This document shows positions 7,447 through 14,655 of a DNA stretch of 37,388 nucleotides, one piece after another; position 1 is the first letter of the stretch; each line of letters starts with the position of its first letter. This stretch comes from a virus. The notes under the pieces were generated by a model, which saw nothing but the letters and a program-made list of their open reading frames with translations, made no database searches and had not been told where the DNA came from. The stretch covers positions 1-37,388 of IMG/VR virus record IMGVR_UViG_3300013131_000111; one strand, 5' to 3'. The translations under genes and the position numbers were made by a program.

Positions 7447-7898
7447 TTGTCGAGTTCCTTCAGTTTGAAACTGATTTCAAGATAGAACCGATGATACTTC
7501 TCCATCCGAGCAATGTCCTTTTCTGAGACACCTTTCAGACGGCGTACATCGGTGTTATGGCGAAGGTCGGCCAACTTTACTTTCATCGCATCGACGTTAG
7601 CAAAGACACCTTCTTTGTATTCATCGTAGGTCTGGCCTGGAACTTTCGTCAAAGCACGAATACCTTCGATGATGCGATCGGTCATACCGGCATCTCTTAG
7701 ATCTTTGTACGTGACATCAGTATCTTCGATGACGTCATGGCCGAGTGCGATGCACTGTAGCTCTTCGTCTTCAGACTTGATGTAGTGCATCACTTTGATC
7801 GGATGCAGGATATAAGGATTACCGCCACGATCAAACTGCCCATGATGAGCGTTGGTCGCGATGTGAAGCATCTTGCTGAGGAGTTCACCTTTTTTCAT
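7443..7898 (-). CDS. RelA/SpoT-type HD hydrolase (ppGpp hydrolase-like)
   Basis: The ATG at 7898 follows GGAG 8 nt upstream; the product is 151 residues. It carries the small alarmone hydrolase pattern: AHHGQFDRGGNPYILHP (residues 17-33), the H54-D55 pair in ALGHDVIEDT with E58-D59, and VKLADLRHNTD. This is the Mn-dependent HD fold that removes the 3' pyrophosphate from ppGpp in SpoT and Mesh1; no synthetase domain is present. Degrading (p)ppGpp would stop the stringent response from shutting down translation during infection, but it could also act on another nucleotide. Own promoter at 7923-7951. Confidence 0.85.
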   Translation of the reverse strand: MKKGELLSKMLHIATNAHHGQFDRGGNPYILHPIKVMHYIKSEDEELQCIALGHDVIEDTDVTYKDLRDAGMTDRIIEGIRALTKVPGQTYDEYKEGVFANVDAMKVKLADLRHNTDVRRLKGVSEKDIARMEKYHRFYLEISFKLKELDK

Positions 7899-7922
7899 AC
7901 TATAGTCTCCTTCCATGGTTTT

Positions 7923-7951
7923 ACTCTATACCATGAAGTTATAAATGTCAA
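7923..7951 (-). promoter_or_regulatory. sigma70-type promoter, TTGACA-17-TAGAGT
   Basis: -35 TTGACA at 7951-7946 and -10 TAGAGT at 7928-7923 (or TATAGA at spacing 15). It overlaps the last codons of the secreted nuclease gene and drives the HD hydrolase operon. Confidence 0.7.
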
Positions 7952-8706
7952 TCATAAATATTCGACCAATGCTCAGGATTTACGACTCCTTCAGAGTCTT
8001 CATCGAGCTGTGGAAAGATATTAAGCCCCGTGAGTTCTTCTACTCGATTCACGGTGGTAAGATACTTAGGCATATCTTTGACTGGAAGTTCAGCGTTTGG
8101 CATAAGATATGCAATGGTCGAGTCTGTTGCCTTATCATATACGACCTTCCAGAGGTACGTAGGAACACCTACTTTACCATCACCAATGGTCTTATAACCT
8201 TCTTCGTAGATCGTGCCAGATACTACATAGAGGTCACGATTCTCAAGCGCCCAGTTGCGCACCTTGAGTTCAAGCATCCGCCAGATACCACGATTGTTAT
8301 TTGGAACTTGCGGTACCATGTTTGAGAGGAAGAAGCTCTCACTCATAACTTCTTGGCTAGCTTTATTATTCGCGCCTGCTGACAAGTGTCCACGATCATA
8401 TGGCTCACCTGAGTAATCTTCAAGGCTTGCTGAGTGTTCTTTTGGAATTTGATAATCTGGCCGAAAATCGTCCCTGCGTTTAGCAACACCTGTAATATCT
8501 AAATTATCAAGATGTTCAACTACATACTCAGCGGTCTTTGTGTCATAGCGGTAATGAATTGCGTAGTTAGTATGGCATACATACTGAGTGTTTTCAGTAA
8601 TAGCCGAAATAGGAGCGCCGAAAATCACGTGCTGAGAACAGTTCTCATCAATAGGATTTGCGAAAGTAACAGATGGTATAAGAGCAAGAAGATAAAGTAA
8701 GCGCAT
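7948..8706 (-). CDS. Secreted DNA/RNA non-specific endonuclease (NUC1/EndA type)
   Basis: A 252-residue protein beginning with a Sec signal peptide (MRLLYLLALIPSVTFA, cleavage likely after Ala16), so the enzyme should reach the periplasm or outside. The catalytic D-R-G-H motif is in EPYDRGHLSAGANN, followed by SFFLSNMVPQ and NNNRGIW, in which Asn residues bind the Mg ion in this beta-beta-alpha-metal family. Four Cys are near the N-terminus. An exported nuclease in a phage could destroy incoming competitor DNA, digest extracellular DNA or feed nucleotides; none is shown here. Confidence 0.88.
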   Translation of the reverse strand: MRLLYLLALIPSVTFANPIDENCSQHVIFGAPISAITENTQYVCHTNYAIHYRYDTKTAEYVVEHLDNLDITGVAKRRDDFRPDYQIPKEHSASLEDYSGEPYDRGHLSAGANNKASQEVMSESFFLSNMVPQVPNNNRGIWRMLELKVRNWALENRDLYVVSGTIYEEGYKTIGDGKVGVPTYLWKVVYDKATDSTIAYLMPNAELPVKDMPKYLTTVNRVEELTGLNIFPQLDEDSEGVVNPEHWSNIYD

Positions 8707-8734
8707 GGATCCTCCATAATATTGTGCTTACTAT

Positions 8735-9016
8735 TTATTCCTCGCTCTTATAGAACAGATAGCTAGGATGCGTGCGGTTTTTCCACGCTTTATACTGTGA
8801 ATCCATAAAATTCACTTTAGCCACAATATAGCCATCGACGCATTCTTCTTTGTACCAGTCTCGAATGCGTCGATATTCGTCTGCAACTTGGTCAGCAGCC
8901 TCTTCAAGCGTGTTATCAACATGCCGACAGTCTCCGAGCACTCTGCAAAAATGCTGTTCAACAGTGATCTCGTCGTCTGGCCAGAAGGCAATATCCCAGC
9001 CTTTACCATTACACAT
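8735..9016 (-). CDS. Hypothetical protein, 93 aa
   Basis: The start is placed at ATG 9016 (MCNGKGWDIAFWPDD), which has AGGA 7 nt upstream and overlaps the upstream gene by 8 bp. The product is acidic with a helix-rich middle (EEAADQVADEYRRIRDWY) and ends in an aromatic segment. No family recognised. Confidence 0.65.
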   Translation of the reverse strand: MCNGKGWDIAFWPDDEITVEQHFCRVLGDCRHVDNTLEEAADQVADEYRRIRDWYKEECVDGYIVAKVNFMDSQYKAWKNRTHPSYLFYKSEE

Positions 9017-9200
9017 TATGCTTCCTGCCCGAAAGGTAAGATTGCATTTCAAGAGTAAGTTCACGAATTCTAGGTTTTACCGAAACATCGTTATCACGAA
9101 TGAGCTTTTTCATAAGATTAGCTCGCTCTCTTCGCATATCTCCGATTTTTGATCCAACCCAGAGACCATTTACTACCTCATAGTTCTTTTCGTCGATCAT
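9009..9200 (-). CDS. Hypothetical protein, 63 aa
   Basis: A basic 63-residue protein with a predicted amphipathic helix (DMRRERANLMKKLIRD) and a second helix near the end. It overlaps both neighbours by 4-8 bp, the arrangement of a coupled operon. No family recognised. Confidence 0.6.
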   Translation of the reverse strand: MIDEKNYEVVNGLWVGSKIGDMRRERANLMKKLIRDNDVSVKPRIRELTLEMQSYLSGRKHNV

Positions 9201-9451
9201 GCAACCACCTTATCAAGAATTTTACTCAAGTTCTCAAGTACCCACTCTTTTGCAACAATGAGTTGTGCAGCATCACCTTGTACTTCGGCATCTTTAAACT
9301 TTGCTGCAGTCAACACAATGTTATAGTCGGTTGGTAGGCCCGCATCAACTTCGTATACAAAGAAGTCTGATTCTTTTGGCCTACAATATCTATATAGATA
9401 AGTGAAGGCCATAAAGTCTTCGAGGATATCAGTTATCACGCTTTCATCCAT
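9197..9451 (-). CDS. Hypothetical protein, 84 aa
   Basis: An acidic, mostly helical 84-residue protein with DILEDFMAFTYLYRY near the N-terminus and LIVAKEWVLENLSKIL at the end. It overlaps the C-terminal RNA ligase fragment upstream by 16 bp. No family recognised. Confidence 0.6.
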   Translation of the reverse strand: MDESVITDILEDFMAFTYLYRYCRPKESDFFVYEVDAGLPTDYNIVLTAAKFKDAEVQGDAAQLIVAKEWVLENLSKILDKVVA

Positions 9452-9936
9452 TCCATTAGAGCTTCATACTTCGGCGTCGAGCCGATGTTCTTCTTGCAGT
9501 GATCGAGGAGCAGGTCCCGAAGAACACAACCGTCGATCAGCCGGAAGATGAAGCCGCCGTCGGCCTTGTTGATCAGGTTTGGCACCATCTCAAGCGCGAT
9601 GCGCTTCTTGTCAGCACCATAAATCGTCCGTGCCAGCAACTCTAGACCTTCCAGTCGACCTTCAGCATTGCGGAAAGCTTCCCAGAAAGCTGCTTCGACT
9701 GCATCAACACGAGCTAAGTCCGACGGATCGAGCATAGCCCGAGTGTCGTCGATCGTTTCGTTCAGAACGAGCTCAACGATGTTACGATCAACTCGGACGA
9801 TGTCCTTGGTCTTGTGGATCTGCACATACTCATCGGCTTTGACCTTGAGCATGTGCCCGTCTGCAAACCGAATGATGATACCCTCTTCACCGCGAAGAGC
9901 CTTTACTTTTTCAAGAAGAGCTTCAATTTTCGTCAT
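9436..9936 (-). CDS. rnlA: RNA ligase 1, C-terminal half of a split gene
   Basis: A 166-residue product that continues where the gene at 10673-11329 stops. It holds nucleotidyltransferase motif IV (GEEGIIIRF) and motif V (MLKVKADEYVQIHKTKD) and then the all-helical C-terminal domain typical of T4 RNA ligase 1. The two fragments total 384 residues, close to the 374 of T4 RnlA. It has its own ATG with AAGAGA upstream and its own promoter, so it can be made separately. Whether the halves assemble into an active ligase is unknown. The plus-strand endonuclease gene at 10000-10713 lies between the halves. Confidence 0.8.
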   Translation of the reverse strand: MTKIEALLEKVKALRGEEGIIIRFADGHMLKVKADEYVQIHKTKDIVRVDRNIVELVLNETIDDTRAMLDPSDLARVDAVEAAFWEAFRNAEGRLEGLELLARTIYGADKKRIALEMVPNLINKADGGFIFRLIDGCVLRDLLLDHCKKNIGSTPKYEALMEWMKA

Positions 9937-9962
9937 CGTTGTCTCTTTTCACATGGTCTCGA

Positions 9963-9970
9963 TATAAATA
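9963..9970 (+). promoter_or_regulatory. T4-type late promoter octamer TATAAATA
   Basis: TATAAATA on the plus strand 30 bp before the ATG of the GIY-YIG gene, exactly the -10 element used by T4 late sigma gp55, which needs no -35. The same octamer precedes the other two homing endonuclease genes. Confidence 0.65.
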
Positions 9971-9998
9971 GACTATACTGATCGTTGGAGGATGTCAA
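9970..9998 (-). promoter_or_regulatory. sigma70-type promoter for the RNA ligase C-half
   Basis: -35 TTGACA at 9998-9993; -10 TAGTCT at 9975-9970 (spacing 17) or TATAGT at 9977-9972 (spacing 15). It overlaps the divergent late promoter and the ribosome binding site of the GIY-YIG gene, so the two directions may interfere. Confidence 0.6.
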
Positions 9999-9999
9999 C

Positions 10000-10713
10000 A
10001 TGTTTTTGCTGTACAAGACAACAAATTTGCTGAATGGTAAAGTGTACGTTGGTATTCATGAGTGTGGCGATACATGTCGACATCTTGTAGATTCTAAGTG
10101 TACGTACTTTGGGTCTGGCTCAGCCATTGGGCGGGCGCTGAAGAAGTACGGAAAGGAAAACTTTATACGAGAAACTTTAGCGGAATTTTCTACAGAGGCA
10201 CAAGTTCTCGCAGAAGAAGCACGTATCGTCGACAAAGCTTGGGTGAAGTCTTCTAATAACTACAACATGGCACTCGGAGGAGGTAAGCCGCCAAACCAAT
10301 CTGGCTTTAAGATGTCACAGAAAGCTAAAGAGAAGATCAGTGAAGCATCTAAGCAAAGATCACAAAGTTTGTCATATACAGCCAAGAAGACTATGGATGC
10401 TAGGGTTTCAACGGGTGGTTGGACTTCAGAAGAAATATCTAAAAGAGTCCAGACAAGAAGAACAACTGTTGGGTACTCGAGCGACATGACTGCATGTAAC
10501 ACCCAAGAATCTATAGCTAAACGTGTAGCTACTAAGAAGGCAAATGGTTACAAACAAGATGTATCTTACTTGCACTCAGAAGATGTTACTTTCCGCAAAA
10601 CAAGAACCAGGATCATCAACCAGATGAAGAAAGGCAAGACCTTCAATGAAGAGGTCTTGCTTAAGTACAACATTACTTCAGAAGATACTCAAGGTATTCT
10701 TCTACCGAGTTGA
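10000..10713 (+). CDS. GIY-YIG homing endonuclease inserted in the RNA ligase gene
   Basis: I place the start at ATG 10000, preceded by GGAGG at 9987-9991; a TTG at 9985 would lie on the ribosome binding site. The 237-residue protein opens with the GIY-YIG catalytic fold (LLYKTTNLLNGKVYVGIH, then GSGSAIGRALKKYGKENF and NMALGGGKPP), followed by a basic, Lys/Arg/Thr-rich DNA-binding region with modular repeats. It resembles T4 Seg proteins. It is the only plus-strand gene in the first 24 kb, is bracketed by the two halves of RNA ligase 1 and overlaps the end of the N-terminal half by 41 bp antisense. Confidence 0.85.
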   Translation: MFLLYKTTNLLNGKVYVGIHECGDTCRHLVDSKCTYFGSGSAIGRALKKYGKENFIRETLAEFSTEAQVLAEEARIVDKAWVKSSNNYNMALGGGKPPNQSGFKMSQKAKEKISEASKQRSQSLSYTAKKTMDARVSTGGWTSEEISKRVQTRRTTVGYSSDMTACNTQESIAKRVATKKANGYKQDVSYLHSEDVTFRKTRTRIINQMKKGKTFNEEVLLKYNITSEDTQGILLPS

Positions 10714-11329
10714 ATGTACGAACCAACTCAAAAGGTGCATCCCACTGACGCAAGCTACGGTACTCACCAGACACAGTCTCACGTATTGCAGTCAGGATCA
10801 ACTTGGCTTCGGTATATTCGACAACAATCTTGTTGGTCGGAGCAACATACTCGAAGATCGGTGTGAAGCCATCAATCATCATGTCCTCGAGCCAGTCATA
10901 CTGGCCAGGATCAAGAAGCTTCTCGGCTTCCATCGCGATGTCGGTCACACCCATCTTCGTAGCAAGACGAACCATGCCGTGCATACGAACCGGGCGAATC
11001 ATCGAACCGTCGAGCTTGTCCATCACAATGTGAGCACGAGTCAAGTCCAGTCGATGCGACTGGGTTTCTTCTTTCTCGTTTATGTTGAAGAACTTGTGGA
11101 ACGGACGAGACATGATGTTGCCTTCAGTGTCGAAGATCAGGCCGCGGCATTCACGACGAATGGCACCCATCACATCGTCAGGACCTTCCATCTTGAAAGT
11201 ATCAGGCATAGCGACGAGATAGTTGATCACCGTACCAAACTCACGTTCAGCAACAACGAACTCGTCACGACTAGCGATTGCCGGAAGAACGTCATTGATC
11301 GTACGAATTTCAGGGAACTGGTAGTGCAT
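10673..11329 (-). CDS. rnlA: RNA ligase 1, N-terminal half of a split gene
   Basis: A 218-residue fragment holding the first part of a T4 Rnl1-type ligase: the ECRGLIFD and RPFHKFFN segments, adenylation motif I with Lys105 in DKLDGSM (T4 uses Lys99), and motif III in PIFEYVAP. It stops with TAA just before the position where motif IV should follow; motifs IV and V are in the separate gene at 9436-9936. Rnl1 reseals tRNAs cut in the anticodon loop by host anticodon nucleases. Promoter at 11354-11382. The split falls inside the catalytic domain, so function depends on the halves meeting. Confidence 0.85.
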   Translation of the reverse strand: MHYQFPEIRTINDVLPAIASRDEFVVAEREFGTVINYLVAMPDTFKMEGPDDVMGAIRRECRGLIFDTEGNIMSRPFHKFFNINEKEETQSHRLDLTRAHIVMDKLDGSMIRPVRMHGMVRLATKMGVTDIAMEAEKLLDPGQYDWLEDMMIDGFTPIFEYVAPTNKIVVEYTEAKLILTAIRETVSGEYRSLRQWDAPFELVRTFNSVEEYLEYLLK

Positions 11330-11353
11330 AATGTACCTCTCTGTTACTCGATA

Positions 11354-11382
11354 GATATAAGTAATCTACTCGGGAATGTCAA
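11354..11382 (-). promoter_or_regulatory. sigma70-type promoter, TTGACA-17-TATATC
   Basis: -35 TTGACA at 11382-11377 and -10 TATATC at 11359-11354. It drives the RNA ligase N-half. Confidence 0.75.
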
Positions 11383-11398
11383 CCAGCAAAATGCAGAT

Positions 11399-11521
11399 TT
11401 ATGCGTTATCTGCGTACCAGACGATGAACTTCCACGAAGCAGCTTCGATCGCCTTGCCGAGGGCATAGAGCCCGCCGAACATGATGACGTTGGGGAGGAC
11501 GTAGTAGATGATGGTTTCCAT
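11399..11521 (-). CDS. Small membrane protein, 40 aa
   Basis: A short frame found by translating the gap: ATG at 11521 with AGGTG upstream, stop TAA. The product (METIIYYVLPNVIMF then GGLYALGKAIEAASW) has one hydrophobic segment across residues 4-24 followed by an amphipathic end. It starts one base after the stop of the 55-residue gene at 11523-11690, so the pair forms an operon. Function unknown. Confidence 0.6.
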   Translation of the reverse strand: METIIYYVLPNVIMFGGLYALGKAIEAASWKFIVWYADNA

Positions 11522-11522
11522 A

Positions 11523-11690
11523 TCACACCTGATAATCTTGGGGTTCAGAGTTTTTCATACGTTCGAGAAGAGGCTTGAGTTCAGCTCGACGAACTGCGTA
11601 TTGCGCGATGCCGAGCTGATTACCTTCCGAGTCGAGCCACAGCGCAGTCCAGAGACGAAGGCTACGATCGTACCAGTGTTCGATTTTCAT
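11523..11690 (-). CDS. Hypothetical protein, 55 aa
   Basis: ATG at 11690 preceded by AAGGA 8 nt upstream, 55 codons. The product begins MKIEHWYDRSLRLWTALW and has a beta-strand then helix pattern (GIAQYAVRRAELKPLLERM). It directly follows the promoter and inverted repeat at 11685-11744; the right-hand repeat arm in the message covers the start codon. No family recognised. Confidence 0.6.
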   Translation of the reverse strand: MKIEHWYDRSLRLWTALWLDSEGNQLGIAQYAVRRAELKPLLERMKNSEPQDYQV

Positions 11691-11744
11691 GCCGGATTCC
11701 TTCTCTTACTCGATAGATATAAGCAATCCGGCATGAAATGTCAA
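11685..11744 (-). promoter_or_regulatory. Promoter embedded in a perfect 14-bp inverted repeat
   Basis: -35 TTGACA at 11744-11739 and -10 TATATC at 11721-11716 (spacer 17). A perfect 14-bp inverted repeat has one arm at 11725-11738, filling the spacer, and the other at 11685-11698, covering the start codon of the 55-residue gene, so the -10 and start point sit in the 26-bp loop. This looks like an operator or a DNA cruciform around the start site; a similar arrangement is at 21189-21238. Confidence 0.65.
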
Positions 11745-11809
11745 CCAGCTAAACCAACAAAAATGATGCCCGCGGCTAAAATAATCACAAGAAGCGTAAA
11801 GGCATCCAT
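11741..11809 (-). CDS. Candidate 22-aa membrane peptide
   Basis: The ATG at 11809 lies 2 nt after the DNA ligase stop, with GGGAAGA upstream. The 22 codons encode one hydrophobic helix (MDAFTLLVIILAAGIIFVG). The stop overlaps the TTGACA of the next promoter. Composition and tight spacing argue that it is translated, but the length leaves room for chance. Confidence 0.4.
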   Translation of the reverse strand: MDAFTLLVIILAAGIIFVGLAG

Positions 11810-11811
11810 GA

Positions 11812-12936
11812 TCAGTCTTCCCTCTTACCTTTGCCCCAGTCGATCACAACCGGGAACCGCGGAACACCATCCGGTGTCGGAGTGAAGTAACGCAGAGTGA
11901 CCCAATCAGGCTTCTCTTGCTTTTTCCACATCACGGCGAGGGTATCCATATCACCACGAACACCAGCTTGGAAGGTCTTCTCAGAGTTGAGACGAAGAAC
12001 GAAGTGCTTCACGCAACCCTGCCAGTTGCCTTGACCTTCGAGAACCTCGACGACTTCAAACTCGTCAGTCAAGAACTCCTTACGCTTGAGCAGGTTCTTC
12101 GTACGTTTGTTCTCGTACGGCTTGTCGATACGAACCATTTGGCCTTCGTATCCATGCTCAAGGTAGCCTTCATACAGAGAGTCAAGCCCCGTGCGAGTGG
12201 GCACGTGCACCGTGGGTACGATCCGCACGTACTCGAGAGGAGCTTCATAGCGAAGCAGCTCACGTTTGCTGAAAGGAAGATCGGGTTGATCGAGAACGAT
12301 CACATCGTACACATGGTACTGAACAAGTTCTTTCGACTTCACAAGATCTTCTGCTTTCGGCTTGGTCTTGCGGACCATAGAGGTGATCGAGTTGAAGTCA
12401 TCTTTGAGCTCATGATTGTAGAGCTCACCGTCAAGGATCATGTTCGGATGCTTCTCAAAGAAAGGTTGTAGGGACTCCCAGATATGAGGCACCGCAACGA
12501 TCTCTTTGCCGGACCGAGTCCACAACCCATCTTTGCGAGCGATGCACCGGATGCCATCGAGCTTCGGCTGAGCATACACATTACCAGCGGCGAAGTTCAC
12601 TTCAACATCTTCGAACTTCTCAGCCAGCATGGGCTTGAACTTGTCGAAGGTGTCAACGTTTTTCAAGTCAGAGAAGTATCCACGGTCTTTCTTCTTCTGC
12701 ACTTCAGACTGCATCTCAGACGTTGCTTGCTCTTCCAAAGAAGTCTCATTCGAGCGACCGACGTTCTTTTGCTCGACGAAGGTCCATTCGGAAGTCACTT
12801 TCTTCCCGTCTTCGAGACCAGCGATCGAACGAAGACCCCAGCGAGTCCCGTCAGTGCCAGTCTCAGCGTACCACACTCGAACCTTCCCTTTGGAATCGAG
12901 CTTGTAGAGGGTTTCACTAGTGAGTACAGTTTTCAT
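11812..12936 (-). CDS. ATP-dependent DNA ligase with WGR-like N-terminus
   Basis: A 374-residue ligase. Residues ~10-52 resemble a WGR domain (VRVWYAETGTDGTRWGLRS). The adenylation domain begins with PMLAEKF; motif I has Lys125 in AQPKLDGIR, followed by MILDGELY (motif III), HVYDVIVLD, YEGQMVRI (motif IV) and NLLKRKEF (motif V), then an OB-fold domain with DEFEVVEVLEG and VTLRYF. It seals nicks in phage DNA. The start has GGAG 5 nt before ATG and lies 1 nt after the peptidase gene. Confidence 0.92.
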   Translation of the reverse strand: MKTVLTSETLYKLDSKGKVRVWYAETGTDGTRWGLRSIAGLEDGKKVTSEWTFVEQKNVGRSNETSLEEQATSEMQSEVQKKKDRGYFSDLKNVDTFDKFKPMLAEKFEDVEVNFAAGNVYAQPKLDGIRCIARKDGLWTRSGKEIVAVPHIWESLQPFFEKHPNMILDGELYNHELKDDFNSITSMVRKTKPKAEDLVKSKELVQYHVYDVIVLDQPDLPFSKRELLRYEAPLEYVRIVPTVHVPTRTGLDSLYEGYLEHGYEGQMVRIDKPYENKRTKNLLKRKEFLTDEFEVVEVLEGQGNWQGCVKHFVLRLNSEKTFQAGVRGDMDTLAVMWKKQEKPDWVTLRYFTPTPDGVPRFPVVIDWGKGKRED

Positions 12937-12937
12937 A

Positions 12938-13471
12938 TTATCTCCAGAAGTTGATCAGTTTGGTCCAGAACGATTCTTTGATGCCACGAGCTTCCTTCCA
13001 CTTCTTCATCATGGAGTAGGACACTTCTCGAGCTTCGACTTCCCACGGGAAGTTTCTGTATTGGTTATAAGTCGGTTTAGTCAAGATGTCAACAGAATAG
13101 TGTACACCTCGATAGATTTCGCTTCCATCATGAAGACGCTGAAAGTCTCCACGTACTTCTTGCATCACATGAGTCATCTCATGAAAGATCACCTCGAGAA
13201 TCTTGTTCATCGGAACACCGCGAGAAATTTTGATGACGAATCTCAAAGGCTTGAGTTTGCCACGATCATCGTAGAACTGAGTTTTACAGTAACCACTGGT
13301 GAGTCCGAATCCATTAACGGATTCAACTTCATATGGAAACTTGACATATACCGTGTAGTCGTACTTGTCAAGTTTGTGTTCCTTGATGTAGAACTCAAAC
13401 GCTTCATGGATAGTAGTCCACGCTTCTTCAGCGAAGAAAATTTTTGCGCCAAGATGTAGACGCACTTTCAT
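12938..13471 (-). CDS. HExxH zinc metallopeptidase-like protein
   Basis: A 177-residue protein with the zincin motif H97-E-M-T-H101 in VIFHEMTHVMQEV, and a downstream acidic candidate third ligand in PWEVEAREVSY. This resembles SprT/peptidase-like proteins found in phages; the substrate is unknown. The C-terminal 20 residues are basic and aromatic. It overlaps the Toprim gene by 4 bp and sits next to DNA ligase, so a DNA-repair role such as processing protein-DNA adducts (as SprT/Spartan proteins do) is possible but unproven. Confidence 0.7.
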   Translation of the reverse strand: MKVRLHLGAKIFFAEEAWTTIHEAFEFYIKEHKLDKYDYTVYVKFPYEVESVNGFGLTSGYCKTQFYDDRGKLKPLRFVIKISRGVPMNKILEVIFHEMTHVMQEVRGDFQRLHDGSEIYRGVHYSVDILTKPTYNQYRNFPWEVEAREVSYSMMKKWKEARGIKESFWTKLINFWR

Positions 13472-13992
13472 GAGTAGTTCCTCACGAAATTAGTGACATA
13501 TTCGTCAGAAGCTTCACCCATGTCCTTGCCGTCTTCCATCACGTGATGACTTGTACCACACTTAGCAAGCTTACGACCAGCACGGTCATTATCGCATACG
13601 GCCACAACAGGGCGAGTACGTCTCGCCAGCCAAAGCCATCGAGCAAGAGAATCATCAACGTCGTTGCTAAGGGTAGCGACAGCACTGTACCCAAGAGAAG
13701 TAAGTCGAGCAGCATCGAAGACACCTTCCGTTACAAAGAGAGTGTTTGAGAAAGACCATGACTCGAGACCCCAGACGCCGACGACTTTAGCCTTGCGCCA
13801 TGTGAAGTAACGAGAGTCACGAGGATGATTGTCTCTCTTCTTGTCAGCAGCATGACGATACTGCTGAAAGCCGACCATTTGGCCAGAGAGATTCCAGAGA
13901 GGAAACGTTGCGACACCTTCGTCTTCGTCAACCCAAGCCGTGTGCACGCTCAGATCGAAGTGTCTGGACTTGAGATTTTCGAGGACGGTCAT
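13468..13992 (-). CDS. Toprim-domain protein (DnaG-primase-like)
   Basis: The ATG at 13992 has AGGTG upstream; the ATG at 14010 lies in the expected leader. The 174-residue product has a Toprim fold: catalytic Glu in LFVTEGVFDAARL, the D-x-D pair in VVAVCDNDRAGRKLA, and an acidic DGKDMGEASDEY segment. The N-terminal half resembles the primase segment that precedes Toprim (ATFPLWNLSGQMVGFQQYR). No zinc finger or helicase domain is present, so it may be a stand-alone or divergent primase or recombination-associated Toprim protein. Confidence 0.75.
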   Translation of the reverse strand: MTVLENLKSRHFDLSVHTAWVDEDEGVATFPLWNLSGQMVGFQQYRHAADKKRDNHPRDSRYFTWRKAKVVGVWGLESWSFSNTLFVTEGVFDAARLTSLGYSAVATLSNDVDDSLARWLWLARRTRPVVAVCDNDRAGRKLAKCGTSHHVMEDGKDMGEASDEYVTNFVRNYS

Positions 13993-14016
13993 GGTATCAC
14001 CTTTGCTCACTGATCA

Positions 14017-14045
14017 GGTATAAGCAATCGACAAGAGAATGTCAA
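14017..14045 (-). promoter_or_regulatory. sigma70-type promoter, TTGACA-17-TATACC
   Basis: -35 TTGACA at 14045-14040 and -10 TATACC at 14022-14017. It drives the Toprim, peptidase and DNA ligase genes. TTGCT/AGCAA arms flank the -10, a weaker version of the dyads at 11685 and 21189. Confidence 0.7.
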
Positions 14046-14048
14046 CTG

Positions 14049-14489
14049 TTATTCTGCAGCTTCCATCAGATCTTTCACTGGAACAAACTTACCTTCGCGG
14101 AAGATGTGAGTGATCTTGTTCAGGCCTTGCTCGGCCACTTGCCTAATGCTAGCAGACCACACTTTTTTGATGGTGCCATCCATCTGCTTCTCTTTGCGTT
14201 CAACCGCAACTCTTCCGAGGATGCCGCCGTAAGTAAACCCAGCGACCACTCGATACTTCCCGGCCCGGCTTCCCGTCACTTGAACAAGATCGCCGACCTT
14301 CAGCACTTGGGCCTTGTTGAGCCACTCACCTGTCTTGTCGAGAAGTTGCTTACGGTCTTTGTAAGCAGCACGATTTCGAGCCTCATCTTCCAGCTCGAAG
14401 ACTCGAAGCTTTGAAGTCAGATCTTTCATCGTCTCAGCGTGTCGCTTCTTCTCAGCGGCGATGGCGTCTTTGAGTTGCTGCTTGTTCAT
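14049..14489 (-). CDS. Coiled-coil protein with KOW-like segment, 146 aa
   Basis: The start is set at ATG 14489, two bases before the stop of the 54-residue gene upstream; a longer frame exists but overlaps that gene. The first ~65 residues are charged and helical (KKRHAETMKDLTSKLRVFE), typical of a coiled coil, followed by a beta-rich part with LKVGDLVQVTGSRAGKYRVV, which resembles a KOW/SH3-like nucleic-acid-binding strand pair. No enzyme motif is seen. Confidence 0.65.
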   Translation of the reverse strand: MNKQQLKDAIAAEKKRHAETMKDLTSKLRVFELEDEARNRAAYKDRKQLLDKTGEWLNKAQVLKVGDLVQVTGSRAGKYRVVAGFTYGGILGRVAVERKEKQMDGTIKKVWSASIRQVAEQGLNKITHIFREGKFVPVKDLMEAAE

Positions 14490-14490
14490 A

Positions 14491-14655
14491 TCACTGTACC
14501 TCGCCGAACGGCACGTCAACAGGCCAAGGTTCCCAGCAATACGCCGGATAGCCATACTTCTGGTCCCACTCACTCATGAGTTTACCGTGATCGGTATAAA
14601 CGGCATGAAGTTCCCATTTACCGTTTACCATCTTAAAAACTGGAAAGCACATCAT
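14491..14655 (-). CDS. Hypothetical protein, 54 aa
   Basis: A short frame recovered from the gap. ATG-ATG at 14655/14652 overlaps the upstream stop as ATGATG, with GAGG just before; the second ATG has the better spacing. The product is aromatic (MVNGKWELHAVYTD, YPAYCWEPWPVDVPF) and resembles small Trp/Pro-rich phage proteins. No family recognised. Confidence 0.6.
   Translation of the reverse strand: MMCFPVFKMVNGKWELHAVYTDHGKLMSEWDQKYGYPAYCWEPWPVDVPFGEVQ

Noticed and set aside
10646-11578. 310-codon plus-strand open frame
   Set aside because: Antisense to the RNA ligase N-half and its promoter; His/Val-rich shadow with no ribosome binding site.
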